Below the pieces are notes generated by a model, which was not told the DNA's origin, searched no databases, and saw only the letters and a list, made by a program, of their open reading frames with translations. Below are positions 37,472 through 47,266 of a stretch of DNA of 64,000 nucleotides, piece after piece. The translations under genes and the position numbers were made by a program. Location of the stretch: positions 124,001-188,000 of the forward strand of contig NZ_CP116339.1 in NCBI RefSeq assembly GCF_028198165.1. The letters are read 5' to 3'. This stretch comes from Pseudoxanthomonas sp. JBR18. GTDB taxonomy: Bacteria > Pseudomonadota > Gammaproteobacteria > Xanthomonadales > Xanthomonadaceae. Position 1 is the first letter of the stretch. Each line of letters opens with the position of its first letter.

Positions 37472-38842
37472 TCAGGCTTCCCAGTGCTCCGCTTCTATGG
37501 CGGGCAGCAAGCCACGCAGGGCGTCGCCACCAGGCTGGGAAAGCAGCTTCTCGGCATCGCCGCGGGCCATGTCCAGAGTCAGGCGCCAGCCGGATTCGTC
37601 ATGGTCCTCGGCGCGGATCGCCGACAGGTCGTGCAGGCGCGCGCGCAGGCGGCCGGCCGAATGCGGCAGGCTCACCTCGCCGCGGATGCGCTGCAGGCCC
37701 AGGCGCTGGGCCAGCGCCGCTTCCAGCAGGTCCAGCCCGACGCCATCGCGCGCGGAGATCCACACCCGCTCACGGGCCAGGCCGACGGTCCCCGGTTCGG
37801 TTTCCTCATCCAGGTCGCCTTCGGGCGCATCGTGGCGCGGCTGGGCGCCGTCGATCCGGTCGATCTTGTTGAACACCAGCAGCTGGGGAATGTCGCCGGC
37901 GCCGATCTCGCCCAGCACCAGATCCACCTGGGCCATGCGCTCCTCGCGCAGCGGGTCGGCCGCATCGACCACGTGCAGCAGCAGGTCGGCTTCGCGCGCC
38001 TCGGACAGGGTCGAGCGGAAGGCCGCGACCAGCTCGTGCGGCAGGTCGCGCACGAAGCCCACCGTATCGGCCAGCACGACGCCACCGCCGGGCAGGTTCA
38101 CCCGGCGCACGGTCGGGTCCAGGGTGGCGAACAACTGGTCGGCGGCGTAGGCCTGCGCGCCGGTGATGGAATTAAACAGCGTCGACTTGCCGGCATTGGT
38201 GTAACCCACCAGGGCCACGCGCGGCAGCTCGCTGCGCACGCGCGCACGGCGCATCTGGGTATGCTGCACCTCGACCTTCTCCAGCCGCTTCTGCAGCTGG
38301 TCCACGCGCTTCTGCAGCAGGCGGCGGTCGGTTTCCAACTGGGTTTCACCCGGGCCGCGCAGACCGATGGAACCACCGCGCTGGCGCTCCAGGTGGGTCC
38401 AGCCGCGCACCAGGCGCGTGGCGATGTGCTTGAGCTGGGCCAGCTCGACCTGGAGCTTGCCTTCGTGGCTGCGCGCGCGCTGGGCGAAGATGTCCAGGAT
38501 CAGCCCGGTGCGATCCAGCACCCGCCGCTCCAGCGCCTTTTCCAGGTTGCGCTCCTGGCCTGGCGTCAGGGAATGGTTGACCAGGATCAGGTCGGCGCCG
38601 CTGGCGTCGGCCGCGGCCTTGACCTCCTCCAGCTTGCCGCTGCCGATGAAGGTCGAAGGACTGGGCTTGTCGGCGCGCGCGGTGATCATCGCGGCGATGG
38701 TGGCACCCGCCGAGCGCGCCAGCTCGGTGAACTCCTCGGCGGCATCCTCATCGGCGGTCACCGCGGCGGATCCACCCCGCACCGGCTGGATCAGCAGCGC
38801 GTGTTCGCCACGGCGGGAACGTTCAAACAACTCGGTCGGCAT
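37472..38842 (-). CDS. hflX: Ribosome-associated GTPase HflX
   Basis: A 456-residue GTPase. The N-terminal HflX domain (about 1-180) includes FIGSGKLEEVKAAADASGA and GLRGPGETQLETDRR. The G domain shows G1 GYTNAGKST at 213-221, G3 DTVGFVRDLPHELV and G4 FNKIDRID. It splits stalled 70S ribosomes, especially after heat stress. It lies 122 bp downstream of hfq in the conserved miaA-hfq-hflX order. Confidence 0.95.
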   Translation of the reverse strand: MPTELFERSRRGEHALLIQPVRGGSAAVTADEDAAEEFTELARSAGATIAAMITARADKPSPSTFIGSGKLEEVKAAADASGADLILVNHSLTPGQERNLEKALERRVLDRTGLILDIFAQRARSHEGKLQVELAQLKHIATRLVRGWTHLERQRGGSIGLRGPGETQLETDRRLLQKRVDQLQKRLEKVEVQHTQMRRARVRSELPRVALVGYTNAGKSTLFNSITGAQAYAADQLFATLDPTVRRVNLPGGGVVLADTVGFVRDLPHELVAAFRSTLSEAREADLLLHVVDAADPLREERMAQVDLVLGEIGAGDIPQLLVFNKIDRIDGAQPRHDAPEGDLDEETEPGTVGLARERVWISARDGVGLDLLEAALAQRLGLQRIRGEVSLPHSAGRLRARLHDLSAIRAEDHDESGWRLTLDMARGDAEKLLSQPGGDALRGLLPAIEAEHWEA

Positions 38843-38964
38843 CGGCTACGCAACTGGGAAACAGACACCACAGGATGGTGACGCCCACGCCCCGGTTCAA
38901 CCGCTGGCCGTGGCCAGCAGCCGGTTGTCCGACCAATGGACGCCGGGGCTGCCGGCGCCGGGAA

Positions 38965-39249
38965 TCAGGCGTCGTCGGCCTCGTCGGACGGCAACTCACC
39001 GCCCTCGCCCCCTGGCTGCACATAGCCGCCCCCCGGTCCCACGCGCACGTTGCGCGCCGGCACCACGGTGGAGATCGCGTGCTTGTAGACCATCTGGCTG
39101 ACCGTGTTGCGCAGCAGGACCACGAACTGGTCGAACGACTCGATGGTGCCCTGCAGCTTGATGCCGTTGACCAGATAGACCGAGACCGGCACCCGCTCGC
39201 GCCGCAGCGCGTTCAGGAAAGGATCCTGCAGGGATTGCCCCTTGGACAT
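38965..39249 (-). CDS. hfq: RNA chaperone Hfq
   Basis: A 94-residue Sm-like hexameric RNA chaperone that pairs small RNAs with mRNAs. The Sm1 motif runs from [20 protein letters not shown], with [20 protein letters not shown] and the Sm2 [10 protein letters not shown] typical of Hfq. The C-terminal tail is short, glycine-rich and acidic ([20 protein letters not shown]). The start is ATG at 39249. The upstream 150 bp contain a TGTAATAT element that could be a -10 box of an hfq-specific promoter. Confidence 0.97.
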   Translation of the reverse strand: MSKGQSLQDPFLNALRRERVPVSVYLVNGIKLQGTIESFDQFVVLLRNTVSQMVYKHAISTVVPARNVRVGPGGGYVQPGGEGGELPSDEADDA

Positions 39250-39399
39250 GCGTAAAACTCCCGCCCATTCTGCGATGGGACTGTTCTTGTAATGGGCCGG
39301 CAGTGGCGACTGCTCCCCGAACCACGACCGGTTAACCGATATTACACAAGGCGGACGGATTGACCAGCGACCGCGTCGCGGAATCGAAAACAGCTTTGC

Positions 39400-40356
39400 T
39401 CAACGACCCAGGAACAGGGCCAGCGCATCCTCCAGGCCGGCGCGCTGGGTCGCCGGATCGAACCAGCGCAGGTCCGGCCGGCCGCGCAACCAGGTGAACT
39501 GGCGTTTGGCCAGTTGTCGGGTTGCGGCGATAGCGCGCTCGCGGAACTTGTCAGCATCGCCCTGCCCCTCCAGCAACTCCCACGCCTGCCGGTAACCCAC
39601 CGCGCGCACCGCCGGCAGATCCAGCGGCGCGGCAACGGCCTGCATGGCCGGCAACGCGCGCAGGGCACGAACCTCATCGAGGAAGCCCTGCTCAAGCATG
39701 GTCTCGAAACGCTGCGCGATGCGGGCATGCAGCACCGCACGCTCGGCCGGGGCCAGGGCCAGGCGCAGCAGGCGGACCGGCAGACGCGGGCCACGCCGAC
39801 CCTCGGCCTGCCAGGTGCTGATCGGCGTGCCGGTCAGGCGGAACACCTCCAGCGCGCGCTGGATCCGCTGCGGATCGGTCGGCTTGATCTTCGCGGCCGC
39901 GCGCGGATCGACCTGTGCCAGTTCGGCATGCAGCGCGGGCCAGCCGCGCATCGCCGCATCGGCGCTGATGGCCGCACGCAGGGCGGCATCGGCCTGGGGC
40001 ATTTCGGCGAGGCCTTCGGTCAGGGCCTGGAAATACAATCCGGTGCCACCGGCCAGGATCGGAATCCGCCCACGCGCCACGATGTCCGCGATCGCGGTGC
40101 GTGCATCGGCCGCGAACTCGGCAGCCGAATAGGTCTGCCAGGGATCGCGCACATCGATCAGGTGGTGCGGCACCCGCGCCTGTTCGACGGCACTGGGCTT
40201 GGCCGCGCCGATGTCCAGGCCGCGATAGACCAGCGCCGAATCGATGCTGACGATCTCCCCGCCCAGCCGCTGCGCCCATTCCAGCGCCAGTGCGGACTTG
40301 CCCGAGGCGGTCGGCCCCAGCAGGGCAATGGCAGGCGGCAACAGCAGGTTCGACAT
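39400..40356 (-). CDS. miaA: tRNA dimethylallyltransferase
   Basis: A 318-residue enzyme that adds the dimethylallyl group to A37 of tRNAs reading UNN codons. The P-loop is [11 protein letters not shown] at residues 11-21. [26 protein letters not shown] and [13 protein letters not shown] are family signatures, and [17 protein letters not shown] is near the end. The start is ATG at 40356; the frame remains open a further 14 codons upstream, without a better site. First gene of miaA-hfq-hflX. Confidence 0.95.
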   Translation of the reverse strand: MSNLLLPPAIALLGPTASGKSALALEWAQRLGGEIVSIDSALVYRGLDIGAAKPSAVEQARVPHHLIDVRDPWQTYSAAEFAADARTAIADIVARGRIPILAGGTGLYFQALTEGLAEMPQADAALRAAISADAAMRGWPALHAELAQVDPRAAAKIKPTDPQRIQRALEVFRLTGTPISTWQAEGRRGPRLPVRLLRLALAPAERAVLHARIAQRFETMLEQGFLDEVRALRALPAMQAVAAPLDLPAVRAVGYRQAWELLEGQGDADKFRERAIAATRQLAKRQFTWLRGRPDLRWFDPATQRAGLEDALALFLGR

Positions 40357-40434
40357 GCGCGACAGTGTGCGGGCCGATGCCGGTTCGGTCCATCGCAAAC
40401 GCAGCGGCGATGGTCGCGGTGGCCGCTCACACCT

Positions 40435-40529
40435 GTAGCGCCGAGCTTGCTCGGCGGGGACTTCCTTGGGAAGGCCTGTTTGGCTGGGGTGTTCACGGGA
40501 ATGCCCCAGCCGAGCAAGCTCGGCACTAC
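40435..40529. repeat. REP dimer, GTAGCGCCGAGC family
   Basis: GTAGCGCCGAGCTTGCTCGG and the inverted CCGAGCAAGCTCGGCACTAC enclose a spacer with CTTCCTTGGGAAGGCC. Same family as the elements at 33075 and 33376. Confidence 0.85.
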
Positions 40530-40545
40530 GGGTCTTCCGTCACCC

Positions 40546-40659
40546 GTGGGAGCCGCCAGGCCGGCGATGAAGCTCGCCCGGTAACGGCTAAATCGTGCCC
40601 ACGACCGCTGGTGTTTGGCGTTCCTGATAAGCCCCCGACCGCCGCCGTGGCGGCTCCAC
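40546..40659. repeat. Inverted pair of GTGGGAGCCGCC elements
   Basis: GTGGGAGCCGCC at 40546 faces GGCGGCTCCAC ending at 40659. Each end has its own small palindrome (GCCGCCGTGGCGGC on the right). It forms a second dimer type beside the REP dimer, ending 15 bp from the prpF stop. Confidence 0.65.
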
Positions 40660-40673
40660 CGAGCGCGGCGATC

Positions 40674-41861
40674 TCAGAAGCTGTCGCCCGGCACCCGCAC
40701 CCAGCCTTCCATCAGGATGCGGGCGCTGCGACTCATGATCGCCTTGGTCACGGTCCACTGACCGTTGACCTGCCGGGCCTCGGCGCCCACGCGCAGCGTG
40801 CCGGACGGATGGCCGAAGCGCACGGCCTCGCGCGCGCCGCCGCCAGCGGCCAGGCTCACCAGCGTGCCGGGAATCGCCGCCGCCGTGCCGATGGCGACCG
40901 CGGCGGTGCCCATCATCGCGTGGTGCAGCTTGCCCATCGACATGGCGCGCACGCGCAGGTCGATGTCGTCGGCGCTCACGACCTTGCCGCTGGAAGCGGT
41001 ATAGCCCTCGGCCGGCGCGACAAAAGCCACCTTAGGCGTGTGCTGGCGCTTGGCCGCCTCGCCGACGTCCTGGATCAGTCCCATGCGAACGGCGCCATGG
41101 GCGCGGATGCGCTCGAACTTCGCCAGCGCGGCGGCATCCTCGTTGATCGCACCCTGCAACTCGCTGCCGGTGTAGCCCAGGTCGGCCGCGTTGAGGAAGA
41201 TCGTCGGGATGCCGGCATTGATCATCGTCGCCTGGAAGCTGCCCAAGCCCGTCACCTCCAGCGTGTCCACGACGTTGCCGGTGGGGAACATCGCCCCGCC
41301 GTCCTCGCCTTCGTCGGCCGGATCCAGAAACTCCAGCTGCACCTCCGCGGCCGGGAACGTGACCCCGTCCAGTTCGAAATCGCCGGTCTCCTGCACCTGA
41401 CCGGCCGTGATCGGTAAATGCGCCACGATGGTCTTGCCGATATTGGCTTGCCAGATGCGGACGCTGCACACCCCGTCGTGCGGCACCTTGCCTGCATCGA
41501 CCAGTCCGGCGGCGATGGCAAACGGACCGACCGCGGCAGACAGGTTGCCGCAATTGCCGGACCAGTCCACGAAGGCGGTGTCGATGGCGACCTGGCCAAA
41601 CAGATAATCCACGTCGTGCCCCTCGCGCGTGCTCCTGGACACGATCACCGTCTTGCTGGTGCTGGAACTGGCGCCCCCCATGCCATCGATCTGCTTGGCG
41701 TAGGGATCTGGGCTGCCGATCACCCGCTGCAGCAACGCATCGCGCGCCGGGCCCGGCACCTGGGCGCGCGCGGGCAGGTCCTGGAGGCGAAAGAACACGC
41801 CCTTGGAGGTGCCACCGCGCATGTAGGTGGCCGGGATCCTGGTCTGAGGGGCGTAAGGCAT
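40674..41861 (-). CDS. prpF: 2-methylaconitate cis-trans isomerase PrpF
   Basis: A 395-residue isomerase of the diaminopimelate-epimerase fold that works with AcnD in the methylcitrate cycle for propionate. The N-terminal signature IPATYMRGGTSKGVFFRL, GNCGNLSAAVGPFAI and GGGAREAVRFGHPSGTL are visible. The start is ATG at 41861; a longer frame lacks a family-like N-terminus. It is 38 bp downstream of the 2'-5' RNA ligase-like gene and in line with acnD. prpB and prpC are not in the window. Confidence 0.94.
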   Translation of the reverse strand: MPYAPQTRIPATYMRGGTSKGVFFRLQDLPARAQVPGPARDALLQRVIGSPDPYAKQIDGMGGASSSTSKTVIVSRSTREGHDVDYLFGQVAIDTAFVDWSGNCGNLSAAVGPFAIAAGLVDAGKVPHDGVCSVRIWQANIGKTIVAHLPITAGQVQETGDFELDGVTFPAAEVQLEFLDPADEGEDGGAMFPTGNVVDTLEVTGLGSFQATMINAGIPTIFLNAADLGYTGSELQGAINEDAAALAKFERIRAHGAVRMGLIQDVGEAAKRQHTPKVAFVAPAEGYTASSGKVVSADDIDLRVRAMSMGKLHHAMMGTAAVAIGTAAAIPGTLVSLAAGGGAREAVRFGHPSGTLRVGAEARQVNGQWTVTKAIMSRSARILMEGWVRVPGDSF

Positions 41862-41899
41862 GGAGAGGTCCTTGGTGCGGAGGCAGGAACGCGCCGGGA

Positions 41900-42535
41900 T
41901 CACGCCCGGCCAGACGAGGCGCTGGGGCGCAAGGGCCAGCGCCCCAGCATGCGGTAGCGGTACGGGTCGCCGCCTCCCACCACCAGCTCGAAGCTGTCGA
42001 TGGTCCACTGGATCGGCCGCACCGGACGAACCTCGAGCCGCCGCGCATGGTGGGCAAACCGGTAGCTCAGGGTCACGTGTGGAACCGGGTCGACGCCACT
42101 CTCAAGGCCTTGCTCACCCATCGCGTGCCTGAGTCCTGCAAACAATCGCGCCAGGGGCGCCGACGGTTGCGAGCAACGCAGGTCCACGTTGGCGCTGTCA
42201 CGGGCGTTGGGCGCGATCCGCCACTGGTCCAGGGCCAGGGTGAAGCCTTCGGCCTGGACCTGACCCCCGGCGCGCAGCAGCTTGGCCCGGGCCTCCGGCG
42301 TATCGACGAAACGATCGGACAGCGTCTGGTGCCAGTTGACCAGCGGAAACAGGGCCAGCCCGACCCGCGCCTGGATGCCGTGCTCGCGCGTCGCGGTGTC
42401 GAAGGCCTCGCGCATCCTCGCGTCCGGACGCGCGATGAACAGCAGCCGATGCCCGCCCAGCCCAGGTGACCAGGCCATCTCCGGGCGCGGCCGGCGCGCC
42501 GGATCCAGGGCCATCGCGTCGTAGGTGAGCAGCAT
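41900..42535 (-). CDS. 2'-5' RNA ligase-superfamily protein
   Basis: A 211-residue 2H phosphoesterase. Two HxT motifs are visible: NWHQTLSDRF and VPHVTLSYRF, about 90 residues apart, plus GHRLLFIARPD at the first strand. E. coli ThpR of this superfamily joins or opens 2'-5' RNA bonds and hydrolyses cyclic phosphates; the natural substrate is not clear. It begins 3 bp after the acnD stop and ends 38 bp before prpF, so it is an integral member of a propionate operon, which is an unusual place for it. Confidence 0.85.
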   Translation of the reverse strand: MLLTYDAMALDPARRPRPEMAWSPGLGGHRLLFIARPDARMREAFDTATREHGIQARVGLALFPLVNWHQTLSDRFVDTPEARAKLLRAGGQVQAEGFTLALDQWRIAPNARDSANVDLRCSQPSAPLARLFAGLRHAMGEQGLESGVDPVPHVTLSYRFAHHARRLEVRPVRPIQWTIDSFELVVGGGDPYRYRMLGRWPLRPSASSGRA

Positions 42536-42538
42536 CGC

Positions 42539-45148
42539 TCAGGCCGCCTTGGTCGCTTCCAGGAAGTCCTGCGCGAAGCGCTGCAGCACACCGCCGGCTT
42601 CGTAGATCGAGACCTCCTCGTCCGAATCCAGGCGGCAGGTCACCGGCACCTCGACCACCTCGCCGGTCTTACGATGGATCACCAGCGTCAGCGTGGCGCG
42701 CGGGCTGCGCGCCCCGACCACGTCATAGGTTTCAGTGCCATCCAGCTGCAGCGTGCGTCGGTCGGTGCCGGGCAGGAATTCGAGCGGCAGCACGCCCATG
42801 CCGATCAGGTTGGTGCGATGGATGCGCTCGAAGCCCTCGGCCACGATCGCCTCCACCCCGGCAAGGCGCACGCCCTTGGCCGCCCAGTCGCGCGAGCTGC
42901 CCTGCCCGTAGTCGGCACCGGCGATGATGATCAGTGGCTGGCGGCGCTGCATGTAGGTTTCGATCGCCTCCCACATGCGCACCACCTCTCCCTCCGGCTC
43001 GATGCGCGCCAGCGAGCCCTGCGTCTCCACCCCGTCGATCACCGCCATCTCGTTGAGCAGCTTGGGATTGGCGAAGGTGGCCCGCTGCGCGGTGAGGTGG
43101 TCGCCGCGATGGGTGGCGTAGGAATTGAAGTCCTCTTCCGGCACGCCCATGTGGGTGAGGTATTCGCCGGCCGCGCTGCTGGCCAGGATCGCGTTGGACG
43201 GCGAGAGATGATCGGTGGTGATGTTGTCGCCCAGCAGGGCCAGCGGACGCATCCCGCGCAGCGTGCGTTCGCCGGCCAACGCGCCTTCCCAGTACGGCGG
43301 ACGCCGGATGTAGGTGCTCTGCGCGCGCCAGTCGTACAGCGGGCTGATCTTCTCGCCGTGCTCCACGCGCACGTCGAACATCGGCCCGTAGACCTTGCGG
43401 AACTGCTCGGGCTTGACGCTGGCCTTGACCACCGCATCGACCTCCGCATCGCTGGGCCACAGGTCCTTCAAGGTGATCGGCGTGCCGTCCGCGTCGACGC
43501 CCAGCACGTCCTTCTCGATATCGAAGCGCACGGTGCCGGCAATCGCATAGGCGATCACCAGCGCCGGCGAGGCCAGGAACGCCTGCTTGGCATACGGATG
43601 GATGCGCCCGTCGAAGTTGCGGTTGCCGCTGAGCACCGCGGTGGCATACAGGTCGCGGTCGATGATTTCCTGCTGGATCTTGGGGTCCAGCGCGCCGCTC
43701 ATGCCGTTGCAGGTGGTGCAGGCGAATCCGACGATGCCAAAGCCGAGCTGCTCCAGCTCCGGCAGCAGGCCGGACTCCTCCAGATACAGCTGCACCGCTT
43801 TGGAGCCCGGTGCCAGCGAGGTCTTCACCCAGGGCTTGCGGGTCAGCCCACGCGCGTTGGCGTTACGCGCCAGCAGGCCGGCGGCAATGACGTTGCGTGG
43901 GTTGGAGGTGTTGGTGCAGCTGGTGATCGCCGCGATCACCACGGCGCCGTCAGGCATCAGGCCCTGGGCCTCCTCCTGACGGGCCTTGTCCAGGTCCACG
44001 GCGATGCCGCGTTCGGCCAGCAGCCGCGTGGGCAGGCGCCGATGCGGGTTGGACGGCCCGGCCAGGGTGCGATCCACGCTGGACAGGTCGAACTGCAAGG
44101 TCCGCTCGTACTGCGCTGCGACCAGGTCGTCGGCCCAGAAGCCGGCGGTCTTGGCGTAGGTTTCCACCAGTTGCACCTGCGCTTCCTCGCGGCCGGTCAG
44201 GCGCAGGTAGTCCAGGGTCTGCTGGTCGATGTGGAACAGCGCGGCGGTCGCGCCGTATTCCGGGCACATGTTGGAGATGGTCGCGCGGTCGCCGATGCTC
44301 AACGTGGCCGCGCCCGGCCCGCAGAATTCGAGGTAGGCGCCGACCACCTTCTCCTTGCGCAGGAACTCGGTCAGCGCCAGCACGATGTCGGTACAGGTGA
44401 TGCCCTCGCCCGGCTTGCCGGTCAGCTGGACGCCGACGATGTCCGGCAGGCGCATCCACGAGGCGCGGCCCAGCATGACGTTCTCCGCTTCCAGGCCGCC
44501 CACACCCACGGCGATCACGCCCAGCGCATCCACGTGCGGGGTATGGCTGTCGGTGCCCACGCAGGTATCGGGGAAGGCCACCCCATCGCGCACGTAGATG
44601 ACCGGGGACATCTTCTCCAGGTTGATCTGATGCATGATCCCGTTGCCCGGCGGGATGACCTCCACGTTGTGGAAGGCCTTGGCCGTCCAGTCGATGAAGT
44701 CGAAGCGATCGGCATTGCGGCGGTCTTCGATCACGCGGTTCTTGGCGAAGGCCTGGGGATCGGTGCCACCGCATTCCACCGCCAGCGAGTGGTCCACGAT
44801 CAGTTGCACCGGCACCACCGGATTGACCTGGGCCGGGTCGCCGCCCTGTTCGGCGATGGCATCGCGCAGGCCGGCCAGGTCCACCAGCGCGGTCTGGCCC
44901 AGGATGTCGTGGCAGACCACGCGCGCGGGGAACCACGGAAAGTCCAGGTCGCGCCGACGCTCGATCAGCTGGTCCAGATAATCGCCAAGGCGCGTGGGAT
45001 CTGCGCAGCGCACCAGATTTTCGGCGTGGACCCGCGCCGTGTACGGCAGTCCTGCCCAGGCGCCGGGCCTGCGCGCCTCGACCGCGGCGCGGGCATCGAC
45101 ATAGTCCAGCGCGGTGCCGGGAAGCGGGGTGCGATAAGCGGTGTTCAT
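42539..45148 (-). CDS. acnD: Fe/S-dependent 2-methylisocitrate dehydratase AcnD
   Basis: An 869-residue aconitase-family enzyme that dehydrates 2-methylcitrate to a methylaconitate isomer, which PrpF then converts. The cluster cysteines lie in TSCTNTSNPRNV and ACTTCNGMSG, and the swivel domain carries GADYGQGSSRDWAAKG. It has AcnD length and the early LPGTALDYVDARAAVEA N-terminus; pairing with prpF separates it from AcnA. The start is ATG at 45148. Divergent from the electron-transfer flavoprotein oxidoreductase gene; a regulator should act in the 233 bp between them. Confidence 0.95.
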   Translation of the reverse strand: MNTAYRTPLPGTALDYVDARAAVEARRPGAWAGLPYTARVHAENLVRCADPTRLGDYLDQLIERRRDLDFPWFPARVVCHDILGQTALVDLAGLRDAIAEQGGDPAQVNPVVPVQLIVDHSLAVECGGTDPQAFAKNRVIEDRRNADRFDFIDWTAKAFHNVEVIPPGNGIMHQINLEKMSPVIYVRDGVAFPDTCVGTDSHTPHVDALGVIAVGVGGLEAENVMLGRASWMRLPDIVGVQLTGKPGEGITCTDIVLALTEFLRKEKVVGAYLEFCGPGAATLSIGDRATISNMCPEYGATAALFHIDQQTLDYLRLTGREEAQVQLVETYAKTAGFWADDLVAAQYERTLQFDLSSVDRTLAGPSNPHRRLPTRLLAERGIAVDLDKARQEEAQGLMPDGAVVIAAITSCTNTSNPRNVIAAGLLARNANARGLTRKPWVKTSLAPGSKAVQLYLEESGLLPELEQLGFGIVGFACTTCNGMSGALDPKIQQEIIDRDLYATAVLSGNRNFDGRIHPYAKQAFLASPALVIAYAIAGTVRFDIEKDVLGVDADGTPITLKDLWPSDAEVDAVVKASVKPEQFRKVYGPMFDVRVEHGEKISPLYDWRAQSTYIRRPPYWEGALAGERTLRGMRPLALLGDNITTDHLSPSNAILASSAAGEYLTHMGVPEEDFNSYATHRGDHLTAQRATFANPKLLNEMAVIDGVETQGSLARIEPEGEVVRMWEAIETYMQRRQPLIIIAGADYGQGSSRDWAAKGVRLAGVEAIVAEGFERIHRTNLIGMGVLPLEFLPGTDRRTLQLDGTETYDVVGARSPRATLTLVIHRKTGEVVEVPVTCRLDSDEEVSIYEAGGVLQRFAQDFLEATKAA

Positions 45149-45381
45149 GGCGGGATCCTGAAATCAGATCTTGCGTTGGGCCGGCCGGGGAGACGACGAA
45201 GCGCGCGACGCCCGTCCGCGACCGGGCGCCAAATCTGGCACCGGCCGATGCATTGATCAATCTTGAGTGAACCAATCAACCTGTCGTGACACGGCCTCGG
45301 TGGCAGGAATTCAAACGCTTGTTCGGTTGGCTTGGTTATGATGGCGCCCCTTTCGCCATGCCCAGAGCCGGAGCACAGCCG

Positions 45382-47067
45382 ATGACCCCGGAAGCCCTCC
45401 TTGCCCAGTACGGTCCCCGCGAATCCATGGAATACGACGTGGTCGTGGTGGGCGCAGGCCCCGGCGGCCTGGCCACGGCGATCCGGCTCAAACAGTTGGC
45501 TGCACAGGCTGGCAACGAGGTCTCGGTGTGCGTGCTGGAGAAGGGCTCCGAGCCCGGCGCCCACATCCTCTCCGGCGCGATCATGGACCCGCGCGCGCTG
45601 ACCGAGCTGATCCCGGACTGGCAGGAACGGGGCGCCCCGCTCAAGCAGGCCGTGACCCGCGACGAATTTCTGTTCCTGGACGAGACCGGCGCCAAGGCCA
45701 CGCCGGATTTCTTCCTGCCGGACTGCTTCAAGAACCACGGCAACTACATCATCAGCCTGGGCGCGCTGGTGCGCTGGCTGGCCCAGCAGGCCGAGGCGCT
45801 GGGCGTGGAGATCTTCCCCGGCTTTGCCGCCGCCGAGCTCCTCTACAGCGAGGCTGGCGCGGTCAAAGGCGTGGCCACCGGCAACATGGGGCTGGGCAAG
45901 GATGGCGCGCCGACGGCCGACTTCCAGCTCGGCATGGAGTTGCACGCCAAGTACACGATCTTCGCCGAAGGCTCGCGCGGCCAACTGGGGCGCCAGCTGA
46001 TGGACAGGTTCTCGCTGGACGCCGGCAAGGACCCGCAGGCCTATGGCATCGGCATCAAGGAGCTGTGGCAGGTCGATCCGAGCCGCCACGAGCCCGGCCT
46101 GGTGGTCCACACCGCCGGCTGGCCGCTCACCGATGACACCTATGGCGGCTCGTTCCTGTACCACGCCGAGGACGGCAAGGTCGCCATCGGCCTGGTGGTG
46201 GGCCTGGACTACAAGAACCCCTGGCTGAGTCCGTTCGAGGAGTTCCAGCGCTTCAAGACCCATCCGGCGATCCGTAAATATCTGGAAGGCGGCAAGCGCG
46301 TCGGCTACGGCGCCCGCTCGATCACCGCCGGCGGCCTGCTGTCGCTGCCCAAGCTGGTGTTCCCCGGCGGCGCCCTGGTCGGCTGCGAGGCCGGCACGCT
46401 CAATGCCAGCCGCATCAAGGGCAGCCACGCGGCGATCAAGACCGGCATGCTGGCGGCCGAGGCCGCCTTCGCAGCCCTGGGCGAAGGCCGCAGTGCCGAT
46501 GAGCTGAGCGCCTACCCGGCTGCGTTCGAGGCCAGTTGGCTGCACGACGAGCTCAGGCAGGCCAAGAACTTCAAGCAGTGGTTCAAGAAGGGCCGTACCA
46601 CCGCGACCCTGATGACCGGCATCGAACAGTGGCTGCTGCCCAAGCTGGGCGTGCGCACCCCGCCCTGGACGCTCCACCGCACCCAACCCGACTACGCCTG
46701 CCTGCTGCCGGCCGACCGCCAGCCACGCATCACCTATCCCAAGCCGGACGGCACGCTGACCTTCGACCGGCTCAGCTCGGTGTTCCTGTCCAGCACCAAC
46801 CACGACGAGCACCAGCCCGCCCACCTGACCCTGAAGGATCCTTCCGTGCCAGTGGACGTCAATCTCGCCACCTACGCGGGGCCGGAGGCGCGCTATTGCC
46901 CGGCAGGGGTCTACGAATTCGTCGACGCCGACGGCGGCGGCCAGCGGCTGCAGATCAACGCGCAGAACTGCGTGCACTGCAAGACCTGCGACATCAAGGA
47001 CCCTACCCAGAACATCGTCTGGGTCGCCCCGCAGGGCGGCGGTGGACCGAACTATTCGGGCATGTAG
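45382..47067 (+). CDS. Electron transfer flavoprotein-ubiquinone oxidoreductase
   Basis: A 561-residue membrane-associated flavoprotein that moves electrons from ETF to ubiquinone. The FAD Rossmann motif is VVVVGAGPGGLATAIRLKQL. A ubiquinone-region GGLLSLPKLVFPGGALVG follows, and the C-terminal 4Fe-4S cluster uses the cysteines of YCPAGVYEF and NCVHCKTCDIKDP. The start is ATG at 45382, because GGAG lies eight bases upstream; ATGs at 45358 and 45427 are alternatives. It links fatty-acid, branched amino-acid and possibly propionate breakdown to respiration. Confidence 0.94.
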   Translation: MTPEALLAQYGPRESMEYDVVVVGAGPGGLATAIRLKQLAAQAGNEVSVCVLEKGSEPGAHILSGAIMDPRALTELIPDWQERGAPLKQAVTRDEFLFLDETGAKATPDFFLPDCFKNHGNYIISLGALVRWLAQQAEALGVEIFPGFAAAELLYSEAGAVKGVATGNMGLGKDGAPTADFQLGMELHAKYTIFAEGSRGQLGRQLMDRFSLDAGKDPQAYGIGIKELWQVDPSRHEPGLVVHTAGWPLTDDTYGGSFLYHAEDGKVAIGLVVGLDYKNPWLSPFEEFQRFKTHPAIRKYLEGGKRVGYGARSITAGGLLSLPKLVFPGGALVGCEAGTLNASRIKGSHAAIKTGMLAAEAAFAALGEGRSADELSAYPAAFEASWLHDELRQAKNFKQWFKKGRTTATLMTGIEQWLLPKLGVRTPPWTLHRTQPDYACLLPADRQPRITYPKPDGTLTFDRLSSVFLSSTNHDEHQPAHLTLKDPSVPVDVNLATYAGPEARYCPAGVYEFVDADGGGQRLQINAQNCVHCKTCDIKDPTQNIVWVAPQGGGGPNYSGM

Positions 47068-47266
47068 CGACGCGTTACCTCTCACCGTGCGCGCCACCTC
47101 GGCGCGCCGCCGTCGCCATGCACCCGGTTCCCGCCGCGCGCACCGATCGACATGGCCATTCCCACAAAACTCTGACAGCGGCCCGGCTCCCATGGAGCCC
47201 GCCTGACGCGAGCTCCTCCGAGCGTCAGCACCGCGACCAGACCCTGCCCGGTGGAAAAGCCGGATA

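Larger units (their letters stand above)
40357..40673. other. Intergenic region between miaA and prpF with two palindromic repeats
   Basis: 317 bp with no gene. It contains a REP dimer (40435-40529) and a GTGGGAGCCGCC inverted pair (40546-40659); beyond these I see nothing. Confidence 0.8.

Noticed and set aside
42674..45256. An 860-codon plus-strand frame opposite acnD
   Set aside because: Antisense shadow of a conserved iron-sulfur enzyme, with no start signal or domain.
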